Below, piece after piece: positions 1 through 14,546 of a stretch of 64,000 nt of DNA. Numbering within the stretch: position 1 is the stretch's first letter; each line of letters starts with the position of its first letter. This DNA comes from Gymnogyps californianus. Taxonomy: Eukaryota; Chordata; Aves; Accipitriformes; Cathartidae. The stretch is from positions 44,224,344 through 44,288,343 of the forward strand of contig NC_059474.1 in NCBI RefSeq assembly GCF_018139145.2. The letters are read 5' to 3'. Position numbers and translations under genes: made by a program. The notes under the pieces were generated by a model. The model made no database searches. It was not told where the DNA came from and was given only the letters and a program-made list of their open reading frames with translations.

Positions 1-2383
1 GTGGTGCCTGGCTACAGGATGGTACTTTGTGCTCCTGAACGACAGGCCAACATCCCAGTGGTATCTTCAGCATCTTGATCTACTGAAGTCCCTGGAAACT
101 CAGGAGCTGCTGACTCTCTCTGAGGTCAGCAGGGACAGTTTCATCAGGGTCAGATATTGTAGGACACTATTACACGCAATAACTATTTTTGCTCTGACCA
201 GTACTGTTAAAGGAAGTAGACCCAGGCTCCATACAGAAAAAAGCAGTCCAACTCTGAGCTCATTTGTTTCAGGGATGTGACATCAGAAACTCAGCAATAA
301 CAGTGCTATGTGAAATTTTTCAGTCCATATTCTTATGGAACTTACTGTTTTAAAATTTCCTTTAATTTTTAACTTTATGACATTAAAATTTTCAAATATA
401 TGAAAATAATTCACTTTTTAAAAGTCCTAAGGAATATTTTTCCCCTTTCAGTTATGTAGATTATTTTTAGTATATTATAAATAAATCTTCAGTATTTTAA
501 ATTGAACTGGAGGTGAAGTAAAAAAAACCCTATTATTTCCTTAGCTGCTACCATTAGCATACTAGCTATTACATCTCACTACTTCCCATGGATATATAAA
601 ATATAGTTTCTGATACAGTTGAAACTTTTGATCCCTTGACAGAGAATGGAACTATCATTTACATAAATATACCAGTTCAGAAAGCAGAAGAAAATTGATT
701 TATCTGCAATGTACCATGCACGTTAGAATTATGAAGGAGTTTTCAAAAGAAAAAAAGAATAGAAATTCAATGAAAGAAAAGCCTCCTCACACCGTATTTC
801 CAACTGTGCACTAGCACGTGTATATATAGATATACATGTACATTTCAGAATTGCCTTACTGTATTCATATAAGAAAGGCAAAAACTGCTGCTGGAAATAA
901 TGAACTCTTAAGAAAAATACTTCCACACTGAGCAGTTTTTGCAATTCAGTTTAAATGAGCAAATCTGAAGCAAACTGTATTAACTTGGCATTCATTTTTT
1001 TCCCCCATCTTTATGTTGAGAGTATCATAATGAACTGAATGAAGAAATAAGCTCCATTTTAAACTAGTGATTATGAGAACTTGCCACTGGATGTGATATT
1101 GCATGAGTTGTGGCGATCTACATCCTAGGGCTATATATACTTGCCAAAAGGGTATGAGTCTTTAAAAAGGCTGTAAGGAAAGCAAGGTGTAGTGCTAAGA
1201 AAATAAGTTACCAGTTGTGAACTGAGACATACCCACAAGGACCAGCAACCCAGGGATTACTAAATTACGGGCCTATGCCTGAAAATTCAAACACTGAAAA
1301 TACAGCTGCCGTGTATAAATTATAGGAATGTTTCACTCACTGATCTTCTATTGCAAAGCATGTCTCCTTATGTCAAGTATGGGCTTATATAGCTTGCCTG
1401 ATTAGAGATGTATTTAATTACTTTCTGAAACGATATCAAAGAGAAATACAAAATTACAGAGAAACCCTTGAAGAGCTCTAAACTTCAGAAACTAATCATT
1501 TAATAAAGCAAATAGTTTATTCATAAGTGTGCCATTTGTAACTTCAATTACATTTTAAAGCTTGTCTCTTTGGAGTAATAGCCCTATTTCTTTTTTCAGG
1601 CAACAGGCTTATTGTATCTATTCTCAGGTATAAAAAAACCTGCTTTTCTCTGAAAGCATCAAGCATAAACTAATTAGCTTTATTTTGTTTTGTTTTGTTC
1701 TTGATTAAAAATATAAAACTTATTTGCTTGAGATAGTACTAACTAGTGTAAAAGATTTATTTATATTTCTTGAGTGATTAATACTTCACATGTAGCTATA
1801 GAATTACTCTGAGTGATATTCTGGTGTAGTAATGCATCTAAAGTTGAAAGGGTTATGCAATTATATAGACAGTATTAATTAACTGTTGTTTACTGTGCGA
1901 TCCAATGCTACATTTCAGCTAGGGACATCTTACAGTCAGTCTCATATCCTATGGGTGAAAATTATTTACTTAATTGGAAAGATAAATACTAATTCTATAT
2001 TACACATATTTCCCTCACATTCTGAAGTGCAAATCTAAGCATGCTGTCTTCTATTGACAAACTGCAAAAATCCTCACTGTCTTTTTCCTCCCACTCTGCA
2101 GACTTCCAGAGTTAATTTTCCATATCAAGGGAGAAATAATACAACTCTTCTTTTTCCTTTTAAAAGTGATATTTTGAAATTGCAAGGCCCAATTCTTTGA
2201 AGGTCCTTTCTTAAACATTCTGAAAACAGCTTCTAGATGAAAAATGTTTCTGGAGAATTTTAAGTCTTCATTACGTAAATTCATTCAAGCAGAAAATAGC
2301 AGCATCGGCAAAGAACATGGGGGTTAAAAGTATACCAAGAGGTATATGGTTTGTCTTAGTTACTTACAACTGTGAGATAGTTG
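1..2383. other. AT-rich unique DNA, no gene seen
   Basis: No supported gene or recognisable repeat. The open frame at 29-280 (83 codons) has no domain I recognise, no splice or promoter context, and is of chance length. Short T- and A-rich runs are scattered through the stretch. Confidence 0.6.
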
Positions 2384-2535
2384 ACATGCTAGGTCAGACC
2401 AAAGGTCTGTCTAACGAAAGATGCTGTCTTCAGCAGTGCCTGTAACAGATGTTCAGAAAAACAGGGTAAGAAACAGCATGCATTCATGAATCTTCCCTAT
2501 GACACAACACCCTCCCAGTTCATAGTGCCTTGACT
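2384..2535. repeat. Degenerate ancient CR1/L3-like interspersed repeat
   Basis: The stretch begins with GGTCAGACCAAAGGTCTGTC near 2392 and continues with a decayed CTGTCTTC..CAGTG block, a CAGATG..TTCAGA block, AACAGGGTAA, and finally ACACCCTCCCAG near 2507. In this order these blocks match an old interspersed repeat that I recall as common in turtle, crocodile and bird genomes and that belongs with CR1/L3-type LINEs. It is heavily mutated, so an old insertion. The orientation and subfamily are not certain. The assignment is from memory of the consensus, with no alignment run. Confidence 0.5.
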
Positions 2536-5500
2536 ATCACTGGCGAACTGTGCTGAAGAGTATGCTAAAGATTTCCTCTGTAGATTAGAATCCAAAGTAC
2601 AAACCTACTGTTGTTCTTGGAGAGGTGGCATTTCTTGCTTTTGAAAAAAGATGCCCCTATATTTAGACCACCAAGGCTCCGGGGCATCTGTATTTTGCAG
2701 GTAGACAGGAACTTGATCTACCTGTGATCTGAACAGATGCAAGCTTTCTTTGGTATACTAAGAGAAGACCAAAAGCCTACTGAGAAGGAGGGTATATTGG
2801 CACAGGATCAATGCTAAAATATCTGCATTTGCATGGCTCCCTGCTGGCTTGGACTGTGAACAGAGTGACTGTAGCTTGGCTGTAAAATGCCAAGATGCAC
2901 TTTTCTGTTTGATTTAAAGAGAAATTCCTATCTCTATGGAAATCTTCAGGGGCAAAAAAAAATAGGTTCTCTCCGAAATGTAAGGGTATAAAGCCAAAGA
3001 CCTACAGGCTGTATCAGTGAAGTTCAGATATCTGATCAAGTGATTAACACCAGAAAAAGAAAGTTTTGCATTTTAGAGAGGAAAAATTCCACTAATATTC
3101 TTCCTAGACACCAAGAACAGATAGCTTGCCCAAGGACAAATAAATCTGTGGCAACACCAGAAGAGTAGTCAAGATTTTATGTCAAATTTCTGGGCTTTAA
3201 TAGCAGACAGTCCTCTATGTCTTCTTCAATGTGACTAAAGAATTATTTAAGAGCTTTCAAACTGATATCTTCTGAAACCTTAAAAATGTTAATATTTTAT
3301 TTGCAGCAAATGAAATGCACTTCATACTGAATTTATTCAAATATCATCAAGAAATTGTTTAAAATGCAGTTTGGTCTGGCCATGAGTCAGATTATATGGA
3401 GAGCAACAATATTCTCACTCATCTTCTCTCTCCTCCACCTAACTACCAAAAACGCAGCACAATGAGAAAAGCAGAGTGACAGGAGTGAGTCCTTAGCTCT
3501 GGCCCATATGTAAGGGGTGAAAACAGCCAGAGAGATATTGGCCCAGTGACGAGTACTTTCTTTAGAAAGGGGCACAGCAAGGAAGGCAGATTGTGAATTC
3601 TTAATCTTTCATGCTGCAGTCTTTGTCTGGAGCAGCAAAGAGGCAGTTCTTTGCTTGGGGCAAAGCCACAGCTGAGTCCAAAGCCAGCAAAGTCCATCTG
3701 TCTTATGTACAACAGATCAGCCAAGTTGGTAGCGCAGATTTACACCGTGGGCTACAACTGTGAAGAAACACAGAATTATAATGGTATTCGCTAGTTCAAA
3801 ACTGCAACTTTCTTAAATATAAACACGCTAAAATATTTTTTTCAGTGTGGGAAACATAAGTTCAGGTGTAATCAAGAATCATTGTACAAGCTGCAAAAGT
3901 TGTAATAGATTGGAATATGATTCCCACTTTTAGCTGCTTGGCTATAGAATCATGCTGGTTCTTACTCTGTTTCTGCCGTAGTAAATCTTACAATTTATTT
4001 CTTTGCAATGGCAGAACTTCAGAACAGGAATAGGGACACTACCAACTCCTCTCTCAGGACCAGTTTCAGAATAAACAGTAGAACTCCATGGAGAAGAGCA
4101 ATGGGGTTAAAATTTTTATAAAAAGGCAACTGAAACAGGGCAGCTCACAGCAATAAATACTTCGCTATGGAGCCACAGGAGTTTGCCTATTTCTCTTCCA
4201 TTTCAGTTTCAAAAGGAAAGGTCACTCTTGCCTCCCTGAATTACTGGAGTTTTAGGAAAACCTCACTACAGTCTTGAAATCATGCCTCTACCCCAGAAGG
4301 TAGCAATATAAAGTCAGGTTCTTGTCATTAGCAGTTCTTATTGACAAGCTGAAATGCTCTAAAAAACCCAAAGCGTGCTAATTTTAGGTAGCCCCTCACT
4401 CAGTCTAAAGCACCTAACCTTCCCCATGCACAGAGTGGCATCGACAACAGGGTTTTGTAATTAATCACCTGTGTGTTCCAACATCTGAGTGTGACAAAGT
4501 CCCTCTTTGGATCTGCTCTAAGTCCTGAACTATGTTGGAATGATGAACATTTTCAATGTTCAGCTATGCAACTATTGAGGATGGCTTATTTGAATATATT
4601 TTTAAGCAAATTCTGCGAATACAGCTTAAAATATTCAGTCTGCTTTCTCCACAGCAATACACTTACATCGATTTATATTATTTATAATACTATATAGTAA
4701 AATTAGTCTAGTATTGCCATATATAAAGAAAATAATTGAGTCAGTAAACTTACATCTCACCACTTGTTTTTTGCAAATGGGGAAAGGTTCATTATTTTAT
4801 ATTACAATTAATTATACCATTTCTGGATACTATGACTTTTTCTGACATTCTTCCCTCATTTCTTAAAGTTTTTCACATCATTTGTGCCTATCTTGACTCA
4901 GGAGAGGTAATTCCATAATTGAACTCACCATCCACATGCAGTACAAATCTCATATTCCATGTGTCTATCCTAGTAGTCAAATATTCTACAAAGCACCTTG
5001 CCTTGTCTTATGTGTCTTAATTCCTTCTCTTTTTTAAAAACATACTTCCACTTTCTGTGGTTACCAGCATTTTCCTTAGCCTGTTTTTGCTGTCTATTCT
5101 TACAGCACCTGAAATATCATATAAATATGTTATATTCCATCTCCCATCAATATCACTTTCAGTCCCCAGTCTCCCAGTTTTACCTATTCCTGGCAATTAA
5201 TTTCCTGCATCTGATTTACTGGCAATCCTGTCATTTTTTCCTAACACTTGCCTGTTGCATGGGCCTAAATCTAGATGGCATTCCTGTGCACCACTCACAC
5301 TGTTCTTTCTCATGATCTCTAATGAAGTCTAGACTTCTATAAAGGAAAAAATGAGAAAATGGGAGAAATTGTATCCAAGCCCTGTTAGCAGCTGCTACCA
5401 TTCAAGAAGACAGCTGCAGAAAGATACTACAAACAGCATCAGCTAGTCTAAGCCCACATGGACTGAAGGAGTAACCATATTTTTCTCTGCATTTGTCAGC

Positions 5501-7268
5501 TTTATGTCTGTCCAGATTTTTATCTTTTTGCCTCTTTTCTCTTTCCCATGGGATCACCTGCCCTCCTCTGCTTCCTTGTGAGTCCAATATTCTATTTCTG
5601 TACTTACCCTCCACATCCTTCAGTATGGTAAGCTCATTTCTCTATTGTATTTATCACTAGTAGACTTTTTGCCTTGGCTCTGGGGATACAGATTTCTTTC
5701 TGCCATGATAAGGTCTGCCCCACTTGTATCAGGAATATCTGCCAGTCCTGAATTACTTAAGCAATATTTTTACTCCTATACTTGATCACATCCACACAAT
5801 CAGTATCCATAATCTTCAGATCCATTCGTCTATGAGATCTATCAGGTGACACTTAATGCATGAGTAACTTCTCGTAGACGTCACCGAAGGATAGCACACC
5901 TTCAACATGTTGTACATGCCAGCATCTTCTGATCTTTCTGCTTCCTTTCATTTCTGTTGTTGCTGCCTCAGTACTTGACACTGTCTTCCATTTTACGTAC
6001 CTAGCCCAAAGAAAAAAAAACAAAACTGAAAACTCTCTTTATTAACACACTCCTTGTGCTGGATGACATGGCTGTGAAACTTTCTGCTTAGGTCAGGCTT
6101 TTTTCCTTTTTGAGCAACAGGAACAATTAACCATCCATCAACGATAATCAGAGATTTTGCTCCGCAACAAGTCCTCTGTCCTGTCACAAAATGCAGACTC
6201 TACAAACCCCAACCAAGCTCTGCCATCCTAGAGATAGTCACTTTACCTCACTACAGGAAAAGTGAAGCTCCATCCTCATCCAGGACAAGACACCAAAATG
6301 TTATTTTTTTAAAGTTGTTATTTTTCCCCTCAAGGCAGGCTTTTCCCTTTATTTAGGCTGTTGACTATCAGATCCCACCAGTCTATGATCAAAGCCAGGA
6401 ATTCTGTTTACTGTCATGTGAACTACACTGAGCTTGACAGAAACTTTGTCAGAATCTGATAGGCTCTGCAAGGAGAAGTGTTACAAACTGCAACCAGAAA
6501 AATCTAGCAAAGCACTAGGCAAACAACAACAATAAAAAACATACAAGGCTTTGTCTGAATGATATAAAATAGCCCACTCTTACTGTTAGACTGCTTCATC
6601 TTTGATTTCAGCATGTGTGGTGTTTGTGGGTAGTACTGGGAGATGCCCCGTGCTGCGCACCTCTGGTGACTTCAATCTGTAAGCATGCTTCAGCTGACAG
6701 TTCATCCACTGCAGGATGATCCACTCACTGGCAGGTAAGCTGGCCACTTGAGATGTCTACTGTTGGGCTGAATGTGTAGCTGATTCTCTTTTTTTCCGTG
6801 TTTATAAGTCGAATGTTTGTCAGTGCAGGTGGTAGTTTTCGGTCTGAGAGTCCAGGGAGTAAGTGCTCTGTGATTGGGATTCCTTTGTATCTCTTTGAAG
6901 AGAACAGAAACAAAATGAAATCACAAAAACTATATATCTCAAATTATAAGACTGAAGTTTCAACCTTTAGCTCTATATCAGATGCTTTAAAGAAAAAAAC
7001 TTAACCGCTTCCTAAAATTGCTCATACGCATCTTTCTTGATAAGCTAATACCATTATAAACATTAGTAAAAATGCAGAAGATGCAAAATGAAGGCAATGC
7101 TTTTATTGCTCTTAACACACTGTTGTACAAGTCGTTATTTGGTCTACAAATCTCCAGTCAAGTGCAGTCTGTTAAAACTAATATTGTTCTGAAGGACTTA
7201 TGTGGCCCCTCATCTTTGAATTCAGCTGAAGTAATAAACAAGACTGTACAAAAAGCCATGACGATTGG

Positions 7269-7287
7269 AAAAAAAAAAGGGGGGGGG
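7269..7287 (+). repeat. A10G9 homopolymer junction
   Basis: Ten A followed by nine G. It is a simple low-complexity run, likely to vary in length between individuals and to be prone to sequencing error. Confidence 0.8.
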
Positions 7288-7578
7288 AAGCATAAATTGT
7301 TCCATCACTGAACTCTATGAGTTTTATTATTAATTTCAGCTGAAGCAGGATCATACTGGAAGGAAAAAGTCCTGTCACTTTGGTCATGAGACAAAGTAAA
7401 AAAGTAGTCACAAAGCTGAACAGCTATTGCTCTAACATTTTACATGACAATATTCAGTGCCACTTGTGCCTTATCTTATGCCAGAAACAGTTCCAAGGCT
7501 GGTTACCCAGGGCAGCCCTACTAGCCCATGTTAACATAGTTGTACTGTTCCTCATAGTTATATATTTTTACATGGAGT

Positions 7579-7605
7579 GACAGAGTGCTTTTTAAGCACT
7601 CTGTC
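7579..7605. repeat. Perfect 12-bp inverted repeat with 3-nt spacer
   Basis: The left arm GACAGAGTGCTT (7579-7590) and the right arm AAGCACTCTGTC (7594-7605) are exact reverse complements separated by TTT. A 12-bp perfect arm with so short a spacer is not expected by chance in 64 kb. No transposon ends or target duplications are visible around it. It could be a template-switch product or the centre of a decayed palindromic element. Confidence 0.85.
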
Positions 7606-10600
7606 CCAGGTGTACTGAGTTGATGTCACTTTCTCCGGCGAAAATGTATAAAATGATGAATGTGTTTCTGAGGGCAAAAGTCCTCTCAGGATTATGGAGA
7701 AGACTAGAGGAAGAAGCAGCTGCACGATAGCCATCATAAAGCATTTCTCAGAGTGTGTGATGATGACAGCTTTCCAAATGCTGTCAGATAGAGAAAGAGT
7801 CAATGTCATCTATAGGCACACAAGTAAGAAACACAATTACAAAGGAAAAAAGTGCTTGGCGTCATCAAAGGGATTTAGGTGAAGTTCATGGGAAAGCATG
7901 ATGGAAAAGATGGAGGGAGCTGGGCTGACAAAGGGAAAGAAAAGGGGATGTGCTTGCCAATAAAGTAGAATGATAGAAGGACTGGAGTTTTACTGAGGAA
8001 TAGCCATAAGACCAGAGTGTTAAAATTAAAGCTAACAGGAAACAGAAAAGACCTCTGTTAGAGAAGGCAAATCCTAAAGGTCTCCATCTACTCAAATATC
8101 GTACTGGTGAGAGTGGAGGTATCAGGAGTAACTCTTTTCTCTTCCCTCACATGCAGACTTCAGATCAAAACCAGAGGTATCTTATTAGAGAAGGCGGCTT
8201 ACTTTATTTACAAAAAAGCTAATACCGTGTTAAGATGGAATATTATTACTAAAATGCCTAAATTATTGCAGATTTCATTTTAACTACATGTAGAGAATAT
8301 AAAATAATCTGCCTCTAAAAGCATGAGTGGCAGAGGCATGGAAAGCAGACAGCAATAGCAGCCACTACTGCGAATTTGCACAGGCTCACAGATTCCTGGC
8401 TTCGTTAAAAGCAATAGCAAAATACTAACTTCATTAATGTTGGATTTCCCAAGTGAGAATATTTACCCAGATTTTCAGTGCAAAGCCAGTCTGCCCAGAT
8501 AACCTCTAATTGTCTCTTGAAACCACAGAGATGAGAGGTATAAAGTAAATGGAAAGAAAAAAACACCCCACAATGGCCCCCCTGAGCTTTCACCAAACAC
8601 AGACTTTTGCATGATTTAACTCTCACTTGTATGAATATCAAGAGAATAATCAATGTTAGTACATGAAAATAGTAGAACTAATAGTTAATAATGATCTTTA
8701 TGACTTTATCGCAGGACTATGAGGAACAATAAATGGCTTTTGTAGGTGATTAAATGTTAGTGTGCAGCTGAAACAATTAAGAAACTCACATGGTCATTAC
8801 AACTATACTCCAGTACCATGAACACTCTTCTGGATATTTAAGACTGAAAAAAGACAGCACAAGGAGATATAAAAGAAGAATACTTCTTCTGTTATGAGAA
8901 TGGTGTTGCTTAATCTTAGCAATGATCTTCTTGAAACATTTAGTATGTTTTGTAAACAAGCATATGTTAAACTATCCCCCAAAAGCTGCCTCTACAAAGA
9001 GCACTTTCATTTCAGTTCAGGTTTGCTCGAAGTGGTGCAATTTTGAAAAGCCCCAGGATATTGAGTACGAAGACGTGTAATGTCACTTCTCTTCTTGAAA
9101 GGGTCCTATCACAGATTCATGGTGCTGATGTTGATCAAGCAAATCTTGCAAGTTTTACATCTTTTTACGGACACCCTCCCTTATTTCCCTCCAGCTGTTA
9201 AAGCCTTTTCCTGAGGCTTTGTGCCTTTTGGTATTTCAATTGTACTTTAAGAGGTAAAACTAAGTTATGTTTACCTTACTAAAAGCCTTGCAGCTTTCAA
9301 GGTATCTATGTAATAGACTCCATGGATTCTTACAGAGAAAGAAGCAACAGCCGGATCTGTTCTGATAAGACAAGTAGGTTTGGAGATTGAGATCAGAAGT
9401 GTGATTCACAGCTGGCTGATTGATAGGCTTCCAGCCCAGAAATAAGAGGGATGGAAATTGCTTGCCTACCGGCTTAAAACTCCATGAATGGACAGTCATT
9501 GTGGGGGGCCATAAATAAAGGGGGCTGTTCCTTTAGCAATTTTGCAAGGGCATTTGTGCTGATGTGAAGGAGGGCAGAAAGTCTTTGTTCTGTTCTTCAG
9601 TTGCAGTGAGCAAGAGACCATGCCAGTGTGACTGCCAGTCACTTCTAGTCCTGGCTGGCAGAAGGCACCACCAAACTATACCATGAACATGGAGACAGAA
9701 CATAGCTGCATAAACCTTTAAATACACACATACATTTTCTTTGACACTTATTGAGCTAGCTGGCTTTAAAAAGTCAGTATTCTAAATGTTAATGAAGCGC
9801 AAGCTTTCCATCATAGAAAACATATTTTGTAACCTAAAACCCAGAGACAACAGCATGATTTTGTGGCAATCACTGTACCTTTCTTTAACTAGAAATAATA
9901 TTGGCTCTCTTTATTATAATCTTGCAGTCACATATAATTCTGTTAATGCTGAGAGTCAGATGACCACATCCCTCCTGAAAATATAAAGGTGTCCTCACCT
10001 TAATAAGCCTTTATTCTTCGGCCTGCTCTGGCATAATCAATGTTGTCATTGTCCACTGTCTGAAGAGCCTGATGTTGCAAATTCTGTGCAAATGACCACT
10101 GCCTGTGGTGTTCAGCCTGTTTTCACAGCTCTTCTGGAGTAAATGACGTGGGATGCATCAGGCATACTGCTTCTGGGTTCAGTAGCACTGGCTGGCTCTC
10201 TGTCTTTCCCATAGACTGTGACAGGCATGACCCCAGGGCCACCCAACAACAAGATGAGGATCACAGTGGGACAGTGTTGATGCTCTAAGTTAGTTAAAGT
10301 CAGAGCTGTATGCGATTCAAGCTAAGCCTTCCATTTTACCGTATCTCCTGTAAAGACAGCGAAATTAATTCATGATCTTTTAGTTAGAATTAAGATTACA
10401 ATTATTTGATTAGAATTACAATTATTTCCTAAGCATAGCAATAAAAATGGAAATTAACATAATAGAAAGTACTTTAACACATTAAAATAATAACAAAAAT
10501 AAAAACTGTACACGTAAAGAGACAGATAGTAAAAAATGGTTGTAATGAAAGTCAAATGAAAACATAATTGAGTTTCAGGAAGCCTGAATGTGACTTATTA

Positions 10601-13600
10601 CAGGAAGTTTGTTTGACATTGGAACATGTGTTTCCATTTAACAATCAGCATCCATAAGGCACACGGCCATTTAAGTTCATATGAGTTTAAGAAAAGAATC
10701 ACTTTCCTAATTTAAAATTAGTTAAACTATGTAGAGAGCCTTCATTTTGCAGTTTTGCCTTCAGAACTGGCTGGGAAAAAAAAATCTGGCAAAGGTTTCA
10801 TGATTTTCAGAGATGTGTTTAGCTCCAGGGGATGCCTTTGTAAAATGTCAACCACTGGGAATGTGATAAACCCAAGGTAAGGATTTACATTAAGAAAAGA
10901 CAGATGTAATATTTAGAGACCGTTGATGGAAAAGCTAACAACGGATATAGATAAAAACAAGTTATATGTGTCTGTGCTGAAGGATCTTTTTATTCACAAT
11001 TATTTTCTTCATTTTTTTTCTGTCTGACAGAAAAAACGCCATACTTATTTGAAGGGCAGCATAACTTTTTTATGTTACAAAGTCAAAAACCATTTTTTTA
11101 AAACACAAAGAATTGAAAAGCTGATTTTTTGCTATTTAAAAGAAACATTGCATTCTCCCTTTCCCATAAAGCTTTCCTGCATCAGCAGGGCACAACTTTA
11201 AGATTACATATGTGCCTTCTTGTTCTGCAGAAGAAAATTTGTCAGGAAAAAGACATGCTGGTGTTCTTCCTCTTCATATATAAAATCACTGCAATTTCAT
11301 AATTTACTAACATCAGGTCTGGCGTAACAACCAAAACTACCTTCCCACAGAACATCTGACCAGAGAAAGGTATACCAGCAGAGTGGGAAAAAAAGTGTGC
11401 AAAAACTTCCCTGCCAGAAAAGATGAAGAAATTGTATTTCTGCTATGTGTAATTCAGAGTATGCCCATGTGCACAGTCCATTTAGAGGACATAATTCTGG
11501 ATGCTAAATGTCATCACACACATGAAATTAAAAAAATTAAAAAAAAGATACAGAATTGCCATTTAAGTAGGTGAGATAATTCAAGATGAAAATACCTTCT
11601 TGAAAAATAGGATGTACCTATAAAGATGCCTAATCTGACAAAGATTTATGACAAACACATGCAGTACAGAATGTTTTTTTCAGGTTTTGTTAAAACATGA
11701 ATGCTCTGGTGGAATTGGAATAAAAATTACATTGGCCAGAAAGACAGAAATTTGAGAAGCTCATCAACTACAGTAACCTGTCAGCACAGAAGTACATGAA
11801 TATTCTTATCTATATAAAAAAAATGAAATATTGGTTTCTTTACTGTAAATGTTTATCATGGGTGGTATTATAACATTGTTATAGTGATAGCAATATCACT
11901 ACTGAAGAATGAACTCCTAAACCCAGAGCCACCAGTGATTTGATTTTATGGCACTTGGCAGAATAAAAGAGCAAGTATTACATAACAGATGCTAATCCTT
12001 TTCTTCTTGAGTGCCAAAATGCAATGACGACATAACTGAATAAAGAAAGTAGAAGGATGTTACACAGTTAATTTTAAAGCTTTTCTAGTCTGGAAGGTAA
12101 AAGAACATAGCACTTTAAGGAAAAAAAGCAGATTTTGTGATGAAAGTAACTGTCACACGTGAACTATCTGAAGTATGGAATCTCATCTGACACAGAATTT
12201 CAAAACTAGCATTAGTACTTCCAGAGTCTGTAATTCTGGATGGTTTGGGGGTATTTCCCCCTTTCTGTCCTCTTAAATGATTTTCAAGTCCCATTTAACC
12301 TGGACCTTGGCCACCCAAATTCAAAACGGATTCTCAAAACCCTCAGGCATTAAACTCGCTATGGTAAAGCAGTTTTTGCTGCTTCAGATTGTCAAATACC
12401 AAGACACTTAGGTCTGGGTGCTGGTCTCAAGTGTTGAGCAGCAAGGTACCTAGTTTATGTACAAAAGTCAGAAGCCTGAGAGGGACGGTGCTTGCCTATC
12501 TTTTCTCCATCTGTTAGTTTTCATACAGCACATGGAAGACTGGTATTTAGTTCTGTTTTTGGGATGGTGAAGTTCAAACCCATATTACTCATCTCTCAAA
12601 AAAGAGATTTAAATGCTTCTCTCTAACAGGATATTGAAGCTCAGACACCACTCAGACTAAATTCCACTTAACTCTTGCTATAGTATCTCAGTACTTTTAG
12701 GTCTCTTCTAATATATACTGAACATCAAATCTTTCATTTCCTAATATAGTGATGCATTAATATAAAGATTTTTGTTTATTCCTATGAAGTCAGCTTGATT
12801 TCATAGTTAATATAAATTCATGATAAATAATATATTACTATCTTTTAAATAGATGCTTGTAGCTTTGTGCCATGTTTCAAGTTTGTCTCACATATCAAAA
12901 AGCCCCTTAGAACATCCACAGTGTAACTGTCGCAAACAAGTAACTAATGAGGAGTTCTTACTAGTTCTTCTTACTAGTCAATAAGTTTATATTGAGCACA
13001 GTTTGATTACTTGATGAATAAAAGTGGTTCTCAGTGTGAGTAAAGATTTTCAGTTCAGCTCTATGCCTTAATTTTGCTATTCTCGCTAGCACTAAGCAGT
13101 TCTTCATCCTGCAAGTATTCTCACTGAACATTATTCATATCTTCATGTTTACATCTAAAGGTAAAACTGACTCTACATGAACTCTACATAAAGGTTCATA
13201 AACAGAGAATGATCTATTTACCCCATACCCTGAAAGCTATATGAACCAGTTCAAAAATAGCTGCTATTAATTGAAAGTGAAAAGTAGATTGTTTTTTATA
13301 ATCTCAACAGCCTTGCTGTTTTTAGATTTGAAACATTTCTTTTACAAATATGTAAAGTAATACAAGTACCAGTCTTTCATTCTGTATTGCCAAGGACTAC
13401 AAAAGGTTATGGGAGATGCAATAGTCCATCAAAGTTGATGGAAAGCAAGATTCCTGAAAGCTTTAAAAAAACCTAAAACTGTACTGAGAGGAAATACAGA
13501 GAGATAGATGAGAAAATTTAATAACCCAGATTAGCACCGAGTTCCTTTTTTTTTAAGCCCCTGGAAAAGATACACTATTCTATAAGTAATTTTTATAAAC

Positions 13601-13950
13601 TCAATTCCAATGAGTACAAAACTGGAGAGCTAAGTAGGAAATTGCCTGTATGTTTTCACATCAAAAATAAACTTAGAAAGCACATAAAATCTCAGTAGTA
13701 GAATCAAACTATCTAAATACATTGAAGACAACTTGATGTTAGGATATGATTCAGCATGCTTAGCCAACTATAATGCATTGTTCAATTAATACATCCATTT
13801 TTTATTGAAGTTTTTAATGAAGGTGCTTTAAATAAAATAGGAATTCCTCAGGAAATGTTATTTTTATACTGGAACTTAGTTTTAAATTAAAATAAAATAT
13901 TAACTAAATAAAACAATGTATTGATAAAAATTACTGTTTAAACCTAAGTT

Positions 13951-14014
13951 CTTTTATATATTTATATATTTATTTATACATTTATATATTTTTATATATA
14001 CATTTAAAAATATA
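13951..14014. repeat. AT-rich low-complexity tract (TTTATATA-type)
   Basis: Imperfect repeats of TTTATATAT and TTTATACA make an almost pure A/T tract of about 64 bp. It looks like a degenerate microsatellite with no obvious unit boundary. No function is implied. Confidence 0.75.
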
Positions 14015-14546
14015 ATTTCAGCCCTACAAATGAACGTACGCAAAAGCAGTATTTAATGACTAAGTCAACAGATTAATTTTTTACCAGCATCCAGCTAGAT
14101 GATTTGAATTCTTGCACTTTTGTTGTTTTCTCATAATACTCTTCCCAGATTTCAGTCAGTTCCTATATGTATTTATTGAGTTTGGTGTATTTGATATGTC
14201 AGTGATTCCTCCCTTACAGTGAAACGAAAAAAGAATTTTTTAACTTTTTGAATTTCATCATATTCTTCTTGGCAGAATTATACAACAGATATTATGAAGT
14301 ATCAAGATACAATTTCAATAATTGTTTTTTCAGATTTAGCTCCTAGATACATAGCAAGTGAATCCTTTATCACTGCACTTCATCAGCTTCAAGACAGTGC
14401 CTCTTTCAGACTGCCTCACAAAACATCACATTTAGAAGCGTGAAAGATTTATAGGCTTGAACCTGGGAATATTTTTTTCCTCTCCCCCAAGGTGCACAGG
14501 ATCTTCAGTCAAGAGTCAACCCTAGTATAAGTAATTGCAGAGCTGT

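Larger units (their letters stand above)
2536..14546. other. AT-rich unique DNA, no gene seen
   Basis: Twelve kilobases without a supported gene. Open frames are all below about 85 codons and none shows a recognisable domain. The stretch holds an A10G9 run (7269-7287), a perfect 12-bp hairpin (7579-7605) and an A/T-only tract (13951-14014), listed separately. A moderately GC-rich patch around 12300-12490, with sequence like CACTTAGGTCTGGGTGCTGG, may be an old unnamed repeat, but I cannot identify it. Confidence 0.55.

Noticed and set aside
3945..3975. TATAGAATCATGCTGGTTC as a CR1 3' end
   Set aside because: Only about 12 bases resemble the CR1 terminus and nothing beyond matches the 3' UTR.
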